NCBI GenBank assembly: GCA_016873495.1
Contig: VGXC01000025.1
Span: 1-49,716, forward strand
Origin: Nitrospira sp.
GTDB lineage: Bacteria; Nitrospirota; Nitrospiria; Nitrospirales; Nitrospiraceae
Direction of reading: 5' to 3'
DNA: 49,716 nucleotides
Below, piece after piece: positions 1-7,797 of this stretch. A model generated the notes under the pieces. The model was given only the letters and a program-made list of their open reading frames with translations. It was not told the origin of the DNA and did not search any database. The translations under genes and the position numbers were made by a program. How positions within the stretch are numbered: position 1 is the first letter of the stretch; each line of letters begins with the position of its first letter.

Positions 1-2
1 CC

Positions 3-473
3 CGGAAGGTGGACATGTCGCAGGGCTTGGCCGAAGCCTTCAAGGGATGGATCGAACTCCAAGACCTGGAGGCGGCTGCCGCTGGCCAGTCCTGCCCGGA
101 CATTCTCTTTCCGGGCAACCTGGGCGGCACGAGACAGGTTCGGTCGTACATGTCCGAGAACTGGCTCCGCTGCAAGCTCTGGTTTCCCTTAATCGAGAAG
201 GCCGGGGTCAGGCGGCTGAATCTCCACGCCGCCCGGCATACGTTCGCCAGCCGGCTGATCGCCAATGGGGAGAACCTGAAGTACATCGCAGAGCAGCTCG
301 GCCACTCCTCGATCAAGGTGACGGCGGACACCTACGGGCATCTGATTCCAGGCGGGAACAAGCAGGCGGTGGACCGGCTGGATGGGGTGCCGGAGGGGAT
401 GGATTCCAAGTCTAACCGTGACTGGAACCGTGACATTCCCCTTCCCGTTGTTGCTAAGTCGTTGGTTTTGTAG
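3..473 (+). CDS. Tyrosine recombinase/integrase, C-terminal part (5' end outside window)
   Basis: This is the catalytic C-terminal half of a tyrosine-type site-specific recombinase, which breaks and rejoins DNA through a tyrosine-DNA intermediate. The frame is open to the window edge, and its first residues (R-K-V-D-M-S) resemble the middle of an integrase, so the gene starts upstream. Visible active-site elements are box II H-A-A-R (HxxR), L-G-H-S-S with the third catalytic His, and T-Y-G-H with the nucleophilic Tyr. It ends in a short tail with no recognisable motif. Its 3' end overlaps the convergent small gene at 454-648 by 20 bp. A C-terminus this complete suggests an intact enzyme, but which element it belongs to cannot be told from here. 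Confidence 0.9.
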   Translation, partial: RKVDMSQGLAEAFKGWIELQDLEAAAAGQSCPDILFPGNLGGTRQVRSYMSENWLRCKLWFPLIEKAGVRRLNLHAARHTFASRLIANGENLKYIAEQLGHSSIKVTADTYGHLIPGGNKQAVDRLDGVPEGMDSKSNRDWNRDIPLPVVAKSLVL

Positions 474-648
474 TAAACACGGTGGCGTCGCAGGCGATGT
501 ACTTGATCTGTTTCATGGGGATGATGATGACTTCCTTGGCCGAGTCCACTTCCAGCACTTCCATGTCCTCGCTGATCGTGTGCCGGATCGCATCCTTGAC
601 CAGCAGTTCCTGATTGTCCGTGAACACGACTTTGACCCAGTAGACCAT
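454..648 (-). CDS. Small conserved-looking hypothetical protein (64 aa)
   Basis: This 64-residue protein has no family I recognise. It starts at an ATG with a GAGGAG ribosome binding site about 8 nt upstream on the minus strand, which supports a real gene. The sequence alternates hydrophobic and charged residues (V-Y-W-V-K-V-V-F near the start, E-V-I-I-I-P later), suggesting a small all-beta fold. It has no signal peptide and no membrane segment. It lies 88 bp downstream of proC on the same strand and may be read from the proC transcript. Its 3' end overlaps the integrase gene tail to tail by 20 bp. Confidence 0.6.
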   Translation of the reverse strand: MVYWVKVVFTDNQELLVKDAIRHTISEDMEVLEVDSAKEVIIIPMKQIKYIACDATVFTTKPTT

Positions 649-736
649 ATGAAGATACTCCTCAGATATAGGGGAAGAAGCTGCTGGCGCGGCAGTCTAC
701 TGGATTGCGGTTGACCGGGCAAGCCTTCTTTGTCCC

Positions 737-1561
737 CTAGCCCCTGGGCTCGGTTCCCAACTCTTTCGAGCGTTGGCAGGCTGCCTCCACGGCGTTGATG
801 AGTGTGGCGCGCAGCCGGCCTTCTTCCAGTTGGTGCAGGCCGGCGATGGTGGTGCCGCCAGGTGAGGCGACCCGGTCTTTCAAGACGGCCGGATGCTCCC
901 CGCTTTCAACCACCATGCGCGCCGCCCCTAAGACGGTCTGAGTCGCCAGAAGTTGCGCCGTCTGGCGGGGAAGGCCCATCTTCACCCCTCCGTCCGCCAG
1001 GGCCTCGATGATCAGATAGACATAGGCAGGTCCGCTGCCGCTCAGGCCGGTGACCGCATCCATCAACCGCTCTTCTATGGTGACGACCGTGCCCACGGAC
1101 TTGAAAATGGCCTCGGCCGTTTCCGTCTCCTCCTTGGTCACACCTGGCCCCGGTGTGAGTGCGGTCACCCCTGTCCCCACGCTCGATGGGGTGTTCGGCA
1201 TGGCCCGGATGATCCTTGCTCCGGGCGGGAGATGCCGGGCAAGGCTGCGGATCGGATAGCCGGCGGCCACGGAAATTATCAAGGCATCTTTCTTTATAGA
1301 TTGCGCTGTTAGCTGTGCGACCTCATCAATAATCTGAGGTTCGACGGCCAGGATCAGCACGTCCCCCCAGGCGGCTGCCTCTCCATTGTCAGCCCCGGTC
1401 TTGATGCCGTACCGGCTCAGGAGGTGGGTGCGCCGCTCCGGCAGGATGTCGGTCGCGTAGAGCTGCTCCGGCTTGGCGATGCCGGATGTGATCATCCCGG
1501 CCACCAGGGCCTCAGCCATGTTCCCCGCCCCGACGATGGCGATCTGTTTCGCGATAGTCAT
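737..1561 (-). CDS. proC: Pyrroline-5-carboxylate reductase
   Basis: The enzyme reduces 1-pyrroline-5-carboxylate to L-proline with NAD(P)H, the last step of proline synthesis in the cytoplasm. The N-terminus has the Rossmann motif G-A-G-N-M-A, typical of ProC. The C-terminal helical domain carries S-G-P-A-Y-V-Y and a Gly/Thr-rich S-P-G-G-T-T segment, which form the substrate site. The length of 274 residues from the chosen ATG is normal. The frame is open further upstream, but those codons lack similarity to the family and lie over the predicted promoter. No Shine-Dalgarno precedes the ATG; a TATAAT box sits 6 nt before it, so the mRNA may be leaderless. Confidence 0.95.
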   Translation of the reverse strand: MTIAKQIAIVGAGNMAEALVAGMITSGIAKPEQLYATDILPERRTHLLSRYGIKTGADNGEAAAWGDVLILAVEPQIIDEVAQLTAQSIKKDALIISVAAGYPIRSLARHLPPGARIIRAMPNTPSSVGTGVTALTPGPGVTKEETETAEAIFKSVGTVVTIEERLMDAVTGLSGSGPAYVYLIIEALADGGVKMGLPRQTAQLLATQTVLGAARMVVESGEHPAVLKDRVASPGGTTIAGLHQLEEGRLRATLINAVEAACQRSKELGTEPRG

Positions 1562-1567
1562 GGCGCG

Positions 1568-1596
1568 ATTATACCGGTGCCTTCCCACCCCTTCAA
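1568..1596 (-). promoter_or_regulatory. Predicted sigma70-type promoter of proC, leaderless
   Basis: On the minus strand TTGAAG (1591-1596) and a perfect TATAAT (1568-1573) are separated by 17 nt. Only 6 nt separate the -10 box from the proC ATG, so transcription would start at or within a base or two of the start codon. This agrees with the missing Shine-Dalgarno. Confidence 0.65.
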
Positions 1597-1695
1597 CTTG
1601 CAAGACCCTCAAGGCTTGGGTACAGTTGCGGACATTCGGCTGATTGCCTGTCATATGCGGCGTCATTCTTTCTATTGGCTGCGCAGGAGGGTCCG

Positions 1696-2790
1696 ATGAA
1701 ACAAGCCCATACTGTATCCGTCTTAATCCTGATCGTCATGGTCGGCATGATCGAATGGCTCGGCACCGACGCCTCGGCCCGCCGGGACATCCTGGAGCCC
1801 GAGCAAAAGGCCCAGCTGGCCAAAGTTGATCGTGTTCTGGTCGAGGTGGTCGCGATCACCGATCAGGGACCGGTGGAACCGGGCCCGCTTCAGGATGTCG
1901 TAGTCAAACGGCTCAAGGAAGCAGGGTACCAAGTGGTGACGGACCCGGCACAGCCCTCCGATGTGGTCTTCAAGGTAAAGTGCGAGCAACGAAAGGTCTG
2001 GGAAGGCACGACCACGATGGGCAGCGATGCAGACCTGCCCGACTCCCCGTCCCGCGTGTGGAAGGGCCCTGCCTGCCAGTTGCTCTATTTGCTGGGCGGC
2101 AAGAAGATGGGCTGGCAGAAGGAGGTCCGCACGGAGTTCCCGGACTCGATTCAGGCGGCGGTTTCGGCCAAGGCGGCAGACCCAGGGCAATATGCTTTGG
2201 CGAGGCTGAAGGAGCGGTTGGAGCAGTATGACTTCCCGGTCCTGGTGACGGCGGATTGGGGGCAGGAAGACCGGTTGCTCAAGATGCTGAGCGATCCGTC
2301 CGCAACGTCGGGGCGCAGGGTGCAGATTGTCATCGCGTTGGGCGATCTGTTTTCAGCGAAGGCGGTCCCGCAGTTGATCAAAGAGCTGAAGGGGTCCGAC
2401 CTCGAAGTGGCGAAAGCCGCGGCCGTGGCGTTGGGCAATATCGGGAACAAGGACAGTATTCCGGCCCTCGTTGGGGCCATGCAGTCCGGCAAGCCTGAGT
2501 TGCAAGCAGCGGCGGCCAAGGGACTGGGGGTGCTGGGCTCCCTGCACAGCGACTTCTCGGTGATTACGCCCCTGATCGAGGCGTTGAAGATCGACGACGT
2601 GGGCGTGAAGACCGAAGTGGTTCTGGCGCTCGGCAAGCTGCCGGACAAACGATCCTATGAGCCCCTCTTCGCCCTCTCGAAATCTATCTTGAAGATGCAC
2701 AGCGCTGAGCCGGACCCCAAGCAGAAGAAGCTGAAGGATGCGGTGAATTACACGCTGAAGCAAATCGACACATGGGAATACATCCAATAA
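1696..2790 (+). CDS. Exported HEAT-repeat protein
   Basis: The start is set by an AGGAGG ribosome binding site at 1685-1690, 5 nt before the ATG. Residues 1-28 form a signal peptide (basic start, hydrophobic core, A-S-A before the mature part), so the protein is likely periplasmic. The middle part (about 30-170) has no domain I recognise. The C-terminal half, roughly residues 170-340, shows HEAT/PBS-lyase-type repeats (A-V-P-Q-L-I-K-E-L, A-A-A-V-A-L-G-N-I-G, D-S-I-P-A-L-V), a scaffold for protein-protein contact. The promoter region is shared with the divergent proC. The partner is unknown. Confidence 0.8.
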   Translation: MKQAHTVSVLILIVMVGMIEWLGTDASARRDILEPEQKAQLAKVDRVLVEVVAITDQGPVEPGPLQDVVVKRLKEAGYQVVTDPAQPSDVVFKVKCEQRKVWEGTTTMGSDADLPDSPSRVWKGPACQLLYLLGGKKMGWQKEVRTEFPDSIQAAVSAKAADPGQYALARLKERLEQYDFPVLVTADWGQEDRLLKMLSDPSATSGRRVQIVIALGDLFSAKAVPQLIKELKGSDLEVAKAAAVALGNIGNKDSIPALVGAMQSGKPELQAAAAKGLGVLGSLHSDFSVITPLIEALKIDDVGVKTEVVLALGKLPDKRSYEPLFALSKSILKMHSAEPDPKQKKLKDAVNYTLKQIDTWEYIQ

Positions 2791-2792
2791 TC

Positions 2793-2954
2793 GGATGTTG
2801 AAACAGGCCGCCAGCTTCGTTCTCGCGTCGCTCGGAGGCTCAACGTACCGCAAAAAGTACGCCTCGCCCCCTCGCTCGCTGCGGCCTCCCACGGGGAGAG
2901 GCGCGTCTTACGCGCCGGGGTGGGCGGGTGTGAAGGTGGCCTGTTTGAACATCC
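2793..2954. repeat. Palindromic interspersed repeat with near-perfect inverted ends
   Basis: Two 17-nt arms, GGATGTTGAAACAGGCC (2793-2809) and its complement (2938-2954), match at 16 of 17 positions. The interior holds a second perfect hairpin, GGCGCGT/ACGCGCC with a 3-nt loop near 2899-2915. The element begins 2 nt after the HEAT gene stop and ends at the start of the next gene. It has the look of a non-coding interspersed element (REP/MITE-like). I recall similar sequences between Nitrospira genes, but that is memory, not a search result. Confidence 0.75.
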
Positions 2955-3469
2955 TTGTGGGCTATAAGCTGTTCTATTTTGTTGGCTTGGCCGTCACCTT
3001 GTGGGGCGCTAGCCTGCCTCTGTTCGCCCAGGTCGTGGGGGACGAGGCCGAGATGCAGCGGTTGCAAAATCGCGCCGAGGACGCGATGGCGAACGGCGAT
3101 GCGGATGGCGCGGCGCTGCACAGCGGAAAAGCCGCGCTGATGGCGGCGCAACTGGTCAAGCAGCATCAGGAGCCGGCCGTGGCCGGACTCTACCGAGGGG
3201 CGGAGGCTCTGTTCCGCGCACAGGAGCATGTCTATCGAGCCCAGGCGCTCTTTCAGCGGGCCGGCGGACAGCTCCCCGCGTCTTCGGGGGTGTGCGGCAC
3301 GCTGAGTATGGCGGATCTTAAGGCAGCGGAAGCGACGAAGAGACTCAATGAGGAGCCGGTGTCCGCAATCGAGGCCAACTATCGGTCAGAACGGGAGCGG
3401 TTGCGCGGGCAGGCCGCCGATTGGGCGCAGACGATCGACGGAATGGTTAAGGATTTTCAGTGCCGGTAA
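2945..3469 (+). CDS. Small exported helical protein, function unknown
   Basis: The product begins with a hydrophobic signal sequence (Y-K-L-F-Y-F-V-G-L-A-V then A-S-L-P-L-F-A-Q) and continues as an Ala-, Gln- and Glu-rich helical protein with two Cys. The frame is open back to 2795, but that part is the palindromic repeat and is unlikely to be translated. Candidate starts are TTG at 2945, with AAGGTGG 5 nt upstream, and GTG at 2957. Both lie in or next to the repeat arm, so the repeat may have supplied the start or its binding site. The mature part, about 145 residues, shows helical coiled character. No family is recognised. Confidence 0.6.
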   Translation: MNILVGYKLFYFVGLAVTLWGASLPLFAQVVGDEAEMQRLQNRAEDAMANGDADGAALHSGKAALMAAQLVKQHQEPAVAGLYRGAEALFRAQEHVYRAQALFQRAGGQLPASSGVCGTLSMADLKAAEATKRLNEEPVSAIEANYRSERERLRGQAADWAQTIDGMVKDFQCR

Positions 3470-3474
3470 TTGCC

Positions 3475-3527
3475 GTGAAGCGTGAGAGAGATCGTCGTAT
3501 TCTTGCCTCTACTGTTCACCATTCACG
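3475..3527. repeat. Inverted heptamer arrays between convergent genes
   Basis: Two 7-nt units GTGAAGC and GTGAGAG (3475-3488) are followed 25 nt later by GTTCACC and ATTCACG (3514-3527), the same motif in the opposite orientation. The site lies between the plus-strand exported-protein gene and the minus-strand PIN gene. The RNA from either strand can pair GTGAA with TTCAC, so a bidirectional terminator role is possible. No U-run is obvious. Confidence 0.6.
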
Positions 3528-3536
3528 AGTCGCTGG

Positions 3537-3980
3537 TTAGTCGTCCTCCGGATTGATCGGCGTGATGCCGAAGGGGCGACAGAGTTCCAGCGCCTGCCGG
3601 TCCGAACTCACGAATGACAGGCGCAAGGGGCGCAGTTCCTGCGCCAGCACCAGATGAATGGCCTGGCTGCTGCGGAGGAACGGATAGTCCAGGATGAACT
3701 GCTTGGTGGCCAGGAAGGTCCGGCTGGACGGGGTCACGAATTGAAAGAGCCCGCGATCCGATTCCGCCTCGAATTTGAACAGGACCGAATACCAGTCGTC
3801 CCTGGTCAGTTCCCCCAGCCTGGCTTTCAATGCCAGGGCCGCATAGAATTCCGGGATGGCCACTGATCCGAGGATGGCCAGGCGGCCGCGTTTGGCCAGC
3901 AGGGCGTTGACGGTCTTTGTGCCCCGTTCACGGCTGTAGCGTTTGACGAGCGCTGACGTATCGAAATAGTAGACGGGCAT
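3537..3980 (-). CDS. PIN-domain protein, VapC-like toxin
   Basis: This 147-residue protein fits the PIN ribonuclease fold found in VapC toxins, which cut RNA with Mg2+ or Mn2+ held by acidic residues. The first acidic residue is D7 in F-D-T-S-A-L-V-K-R-Y, the second E44 in I-P-E-F-Y, and the last D127 in S-S-D-R-Q-A-L. The position usually filled by Asp before A-x-H-L is Gln (Q106 in S-S-Q-A-I-H-L), so metal binding may be weakened. It follows the 97-aa upstream gene by 3 bp, the usual antitoxin-toxin order. It is either an active toxin with an altered metal site or an attenuated one. Confidence 0.85.
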   Translation of the reverse strand: MPVYYFDTSALVKRYSRERGTKTVNALLAKRGRLAILGSVAIPEFYAALALKARLGELTRDDWYSVLFKFEAESDRGLFQFVTPSSRTFLATKQFILDYPFLRSSQAIHLVLAQELRPLRLSFVSSDRQALELCRPFGITPINPEDD

Positions 3981-3983
3981 CGT

Positions 3984-4277
3984 TCATCCCCTCCTGGACA
4001 CGATGAATTCCGCGAGCGACGTGCGGAGCTTGGACAGCCGGTCCTGAATCTCATCCAGCGGCAACTCTTCATAGCCCTGCTTGCGCAAGGTGGTCAGGAG
4101 GCTGCCGGCCTGGATCTGGCCCGTGTCCTGCTTGATGCGCTCTATGACGCGCTTCTTGCCCTGGCGGCTGGAGCCTTGCCGGCTGTCGCTCTGGACGGCC
4201 TCGCGGTCGCCGGACATCTGTTTGTTCGCCTTGGCCTGGCTGTGTTTGGTCGCGGCGCGCTTTACTGATGTGGGCAT
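3984..4277 (-). CDS. Putative antitoxin partner of the PIN protein
   Basis: This 97-residue, highly charged protein (Lys-, Arg- and Gln-rich over residues 1-50) lies 3 bp upstream of the PIN gene. It starts at an ATG with AGGGAG about 6 nt upstream. The C-terminal half (E-E-L-P-L-D-E-I-Q-D-R-L-S-K-L-R) is a predicted amphipathic helix that could wrap the toxin. No clear DNA-binding fold (ribbon-helix-helix or AbrB) is seen, and the basic N-terminus looks disordered. The antitoxin role is inferred from position and size only. Confidence 0.55.
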   Translation of the reverse strand: MPTSVKRAATKHSQAKANKQMSGDREAVQSDSRQGSSRQGKKRVIERIKQDTGQIQAGSLLTTLRKQGYEELPLDEIQDRLSKLRTSLAEFIVSRRG

Positions 4278-4318
4278 ACGTTCTCCCTTATGGATGATCC
4301 CATGTCGGCGGCAGTCCC

Positions 4319-5452
4319 CTACCGCTCCTCTTCCCGCGGGCAGGCCGCCGGAGGAATGGCCGTCGGCGGGTCCGTTTCGCCGTAGACGTAGCCGGCCAGC
4401 GTCTTGGCCAGTTCGGACGTCAATTCCTGTTGCATGACCCGGACGGCTTTAGCGTTGGCCTCTCCCTCCGTCAGGTGGCCTTCCTTCCCCGACCGGGACA
4501 CGGCTCCGACCACCCGCTGAGAGCCGGCTTCCACGACGACAAAGTCGCTGCACCAACGAACGTAACGGAACCGCGGGTCCGGGACGTTGGCATTCCAGAG
4601 CCGGACGGTGCCTTTGGCCAGGAGTTCCAGCGGCCGGTCGCCAGGCTTTCCGCCGGCCTGCCCGTTCGTGCCGGCTGGGCCCGCCGGCTTGGCGATGACG
4701 GGCAACCCTTCACGGATCAATCCTTCCATGACGGCCCTGCGGACCGGCTCGGCCTGGACGCCGGTCACCTCCACGCTGATGGCCAGATTGGTGGAGAGGA
4801 ACTGATCGAGCTCCGCCGTCAGTTCGGCCACCTTGTACGTGGAGGAAGCGCTCTGCCCGCTTTGGCGGATGATGCGAAGATCCGCATTGTGGGCTTCCCG
4901 CAAAACCAGGCTCTTGATGGCCCGCCGGAGATGCCGCAATTGGGCCAGCTTGTCCTGGGCCTGGCGAAACTCCTTCAACTCGGCCTCCACTTGGTCGTCC
5001 AGCTCTCCGATGCGCCCCAGCATGGCGGTTCCGGCCTGCGTCCGGCTCATGACGGCGAGGGCATAATGCTGGCCGGTCTTCTCGTCCGACCAGCCGGCCA
5101 TGATCCGCACGTTCTCCAGAACCTTGTCGGTCGAAACATTGGTGACATGGTCCAGCGTGAGGCGCCGTTCGACGCTGGTGGTGCCGCGATTTTCGAATTG
5201 CAGGAAGGACTCCCAATCCCTGGCCTGGGCATTGACCTCGGCCTTGAAGATCTTGGCCACCGCCCCGTAGGCCCGGTCGTTCGCCGCGTCCTGGGCGTCG
5301 GCCTGGCCGACGCCGGTGAGGTATTGGTCCGGTGGATACTCCTTGCCGGGGCCGAGGATCCAGGACGGAGGTGTACCCTGGCCGAACCAGGCGCATCCGC
5401 CCGGGGCCAGCAGGGCGAGCGCCATGCAGGCGATGATAGGCAGACGCTTCAT
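4319..5452 (-). CDS. LPP20-like outer-envelope lipoprotein
   Basis: From the chosen ATG the first 20 residues are a textbook lipoprotein signal, M-K-R-L-P-I-I then a hydrophobic core and the lipobox A-P-G-G-C. An ATG 24 nt upstream is also possible, but it puts charged residues ahead of the signal. The mature N-terminal part (P-P-S-W, Y-L-T-G-V-G-Q-A, D-A-A-N-D-R-A) fits the LPP20 family, whose members are surface or periplasmic lipoproteins of unknown role. Residues about 150-185 are coiled-coil-like. It is the last gene of the minus-strand lipoprotein series that starts at 8410, and a palindromic repeat separates it from the preceding TPR gene. Confidence 0.8.
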   Translation of the reverse strand: MKRLPIIACMALALLAPGGCAWFGQGTPPSWILGPGKEYPPDQYLTGVGQADAQDAANDRAYGAVAKIFKAEVNAQARDWESFLQFENRGTTSVERRLTLDHVTNVSTDKVLENVRIMAGWSDEKTGQHYALAVMSRTQAGTAMLGRIGELDDQVEAELKEFRQAQDKLAQLRHLRRAIKSLVLREAHNADLRIIRQSGQSASSTYKVAELTAELDQFLSTNLAISVEVTGVQAEPVRRAVMEGLIREGLPVIAKPAGPAGTNGQAGGKPGDRPLELLAKGTVRLWNANVPDPRFRYVRWCSDFVVVEAGSQRVVGAVSRSGKEGHLTEGEANAKAVRVMQQELTSELAKTLAGYVYGETDPPTAIPPAACPREEER

Positions 5453-5495
5453 CCGATTCGCTCGGTGGTGATCCATCGTCGTTCTACCAGGGTTA

Positions 5496-5621
5496 TGTCT
5501 CTCAACGACCTTGTCATATCCCCTTCGCCCTGAGCCCGTCGAAGGGGGAACTCCACCGAGGGGTTCCGTTCATGGTTCGACAGGCTCACTACGAACGGAT
5601 CGTACAGTGATTATTGAGACA
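5496..5621. mobile_element. Palindromic MITE-like element with two internal hairpins
   Basis: The element holds the hairpin CCCCTTCG (5520-5527)/CGAAGGGG (5540-5547) and a second stem CCGTTC (5566-5571)/GAACGG (5593-5598). The segments GAGCCCGTCGAA and TTCGACAGGCTC inside it are near complements. The outer ends TGTCTCTCAA (5496-5505) and TTGAGACA (5614-5621) form an imperfect terminal inverted repeat. It lies between two lipoprotein genes on the same strand and carries no reading frame of its own. A non-autonomous mobile origin is inference; the target duplication was not resolved. Confidence 0.65.
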
Positions 5622-5625
5622 CTCC

Positions 5626-7119
5626 TTACGGCAATGCCTGTTCGGTCAACAACCGGGTTGCTCCCGCTTGCAGGGTGACGGATTGAACCGGGCCGCGGGC
5701 TGCCGTCCCGCTGCGATTGATTGGACGAATCCGCACTTGGTAGGAGCCGGGCGGCACCCAGAGCCGGGCGATCTGAATTTCGTCCGGCAGCGTGCGCCAG
5801 CTTCGTTTATCCGATTCCTCCGTGCCGATCGCCAAGGCATGGGCCAGCGCTCCGACCAGCAGGCCGATCAGGGGGCCGACATTTTGATTGCCTTGGCCGG
5901 ACGCGACCATGCGCGCTCCCCGTCCCGCCCCTTCGGCCAACGCATACTTGACCGCCCCTCGGGCTACGGCCTTGCGCACGATCTGCGCGTACCGGTCGTT
6001 CAAGTTTTTGGCCGCCAGGGCGCCGATGTCCTGCGTCAACTCGGTCTTGGCGAAGTAATCTCCTCCCGCCCCCGTCGCCGTCACCTCTTCGTAGGCGATG
6101 GTCGTCTTGTGCGGGACCAGTTTGGGCAGTGCGACGCGCACCACGTGGCCGCTCAACCCATACAGCAATGTTTCCGCTCCCCGCGTGTCCTGATTGCTGC
6201 GTCCTAGTGCCCCCTTGGTCATCAACACCAGGCGCAAGGCGTCGAGGCTGATCGGGAGGTCGATGAACTGGTCTTCTTTGTGCGGCGCCCGGCCATTATA
6301 GCCGATCACCACGATCTGGGCGAATTCCCGGAGCTTCTCGGCCGGCTCCCAGGACTGGCCCGGGAAGGCTTGCTTGTATTCCTCGTGCTCTTGCGTCAGG
6401 CCGAGGGCTTCGCTAGTGCGCAATAGGTCCGCGCGCAGCGTCGGCGGAGGCGGAACGCGCGCCCAGGGCTGGGCCGATTGATACCGGTCGTAGGCTTTGC
6501 GGTAGGCGATAAAGGCGTTGTTCAGGTCGCCGGTGGATTCGTACAGGATGCCGGTCAGGTAGCGGGCGAAGGCGTCGTCGCGGTACGTGTCTTTGTCGCC
6601 GGCTTGATCGGCCAGCAGGTTGAGCCGCTGATCGATCCGCCGCGCTTCGACCAGGGATTCGTCCCACTGGCCGATGACGGCATAGTTCAGCGCCTTAAGG
6701 ACGTTGACCATGACCTGCTCGTAGGGCTCGCCTTCATAGGGAAGCAAGGTATCGTTGACGAGAAAGGCTTTGGTTTCCGTGCGCACCCGTCTGGTGTAGA
6801 GCTCTTCGACTTCGAATTCCGCTTGTTCCAGCAACGTGCTGCTCTCCCGATAGCGCCCCGCCAGATGGAGGGTCATGCCCCGATCCATCCGGTACAACAC
6901 CCGGCTGACGGAGCCGTACTCGTCCTCGGCCTGTTCGATGATCCGGTCGGCTTGCTGGGGGTTGCCGGCCAGGAGACTGTGGTCGACCCGCGCGTAGCGG
7001 GTGCTGAGGGAACTGCAGCCGGCCAAGAGCAGAAGCCCGAGGAGGCAAGCGATCACGGAGAGCCGAAACCGCGAGGCCGGCCCGGACGCTGTCCAAGCCG
7101 GAGGGGCCGAGGATGACAT
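5626..7119 (-). CDS. TPR-containing lipoprotein, COG3014-like
   Basis: The signal is V-I-A-C-L-L-G-L-L-L-L-A-G-C with a clear lipobox, so the mature protein is lipid-anchored. The first half (about 40-260) is made of TPR-like helices (Y-L-T-G-I-L-Y-E-S-T-G-D-L-N-N-A and similar), a protein-docking scaffold. The second half is a beta-rich region followed by a Gly/Ala-rich segment (G-P-L-I-G-L-L-V-G-A-L-A) and a beta-type tail. This arrangement fits the COG3014 family, which in some proteobacteria neighbours lpoB, as it does here. The start may instead be a GTG at 7131; neither has a strong ribosome binding site. Confidence 0.8.
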   Translation of the reverse strand: MSSSAPPAWTASGPASRFRLSVIACLLGLLLLAGCSSLSTRYARVDHSLLAGNPQQADRIIEQAEDEYGSVSRVLYRMDRGMTLHLAGRYRESSTLLEQAEFEVEELYTRRVRTETKAFLVNDTLLPYEGEPYEQVMVNVLKALNYAVIGQWDESLVEARRIDQRLNLLADQAGDKDTYRDDAFARYLTGILYESTGDLNNAFIAYRKAYDRYQSAQPWARVPPPPTLRADLLRTSEALGLTQEHEEYKQAFPGQSWEPAEKLREFAQIVVIGYNGRAPHKEDQFIDLPISLDALRLVLMTKGALGRSNQDTRGAETLLYGLSGHVVRVALPKLVPHKTTIAYEEVTATGAGGDYFAKTELTQDIGALAAKNLNDRYAQIVRKAVARGAVKYALAEGAGRGARMVASGQGNQNVGPLIGLLVGALAHALAIGTEESDKRSWRTLPDEIQIARLWVPPGSYQVRIRPINRSGTAARGPVQSVTLQAGATRLLTEQALP

Positions 7120-7143
7120 GGCCGGACTCACGAACAGGCAGGC

Positions 7144-7797
7144 CTAAAAAACCGTACGTTTCCGTTCGACGACTTTTTTGATCTTCTTCTGCCCGAACCA
7201 GGATTTCACGTTATTTTCCAGATCGATCATCTCCAAATCCACCTGATAGAAAATCGCGCGAACGCCCTCGGATTCGTCCACGATCGTGGAGATATTGCCT
7301 TTCAGCATAAAGTCGGCGCCGATCTCCTTGCCCGGCGATTTTTGCGTGTCCTCGCGGGCCTGCTCGGCTTGTGCGCGCCGTTCCTCGCGGAGTTCCTCCC
7401 GTTCGGCCTTGCCGGCCACGAACGTGACTTTTTGCGAATTCGTCAGCTCGCGCGCCAGGTCGGCCACGAAGGTCTGGACGTTGATGTGCTCGCTGCTCCG
7501 ATTGAGGATGGCGCCGACGACGACCACGGGCTGCCGCCCTTTCGCGCTCCGGTACTTGCCGAGCCAGGGGTTGTCCAGGGCTTCCTTGACCATGGACTCG
7601 GCCACGAGCCGGGAGTCGGTGTCGTTCCAGCGGCCGCTGAAGTCGGTGACGACGCCCGTATCCACGCGGGTGACCCTCGTGGATTCGCCGCAGCCGGTTA
7701 TTGCGACGGCTACAATGACGGCAAGGACCGCCGCCGCGTGAATCGTGAATCGTGAATGGTAAATGGTGAAGTTGACGGAGATCGATCCATTACTCAT
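7144..7797 (-). CDS. lpoB: Penicillin-binding protein activator LpoB-like lipoprotein
   Basis: LpoB is an outer-membrane lipoprotein that reaches through the peptidoglycan and activates a class A penicillin-binding protein. The mature part matches the family: T-D-F-S-G-R-W-N-D-T-D, S-M-V-K-E-A-L-D-N-P-W, V-V-V-V-G-A-I-L-N-R-S-S-E-H-I, G-A-D-F-M-L-K-G-N-I and a Q-V-D-L-E-M-I-D-L-E near the end. The lipobox is A-I-T-G-C. The ATG is placed by GAGGAG 9 nt upstream. The first 28 residues before the hydrophobic core are unusual: part of them (F-T-I-Y-H, F-T-I-H) is encoded by a tandem 7-nt repeat that runs into the gene. It is the middle gene of the lipoprotein operon. Confidence 0.85.
   Translation of the reverse strand: MSNGSISVNFTIYHSRFTIHAAAVLAVIVAVAITGCGESTRVTRVDTGVVTDFSGRWNDTDSRLVAESMVKEALDNPWLGKYRSAKGRQPVVVVGAILNRSSEHINVQTFVADLARELTNSQKVTFVAGKAEREELREERRAQAEQAREDTQKSPGKEIGADFMLKGNISTIVDESEGVRAIFYQVDLEMIDLENNVKSWFGQKKIKKVVERKRTVF

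Noticed and set aside
4430-5533. 367-codon plus-strand frame over the LPP20-like gene
   Set aside because: Shadow of the lipoprotein gene, which has a clean lipobox signal on the other strand.
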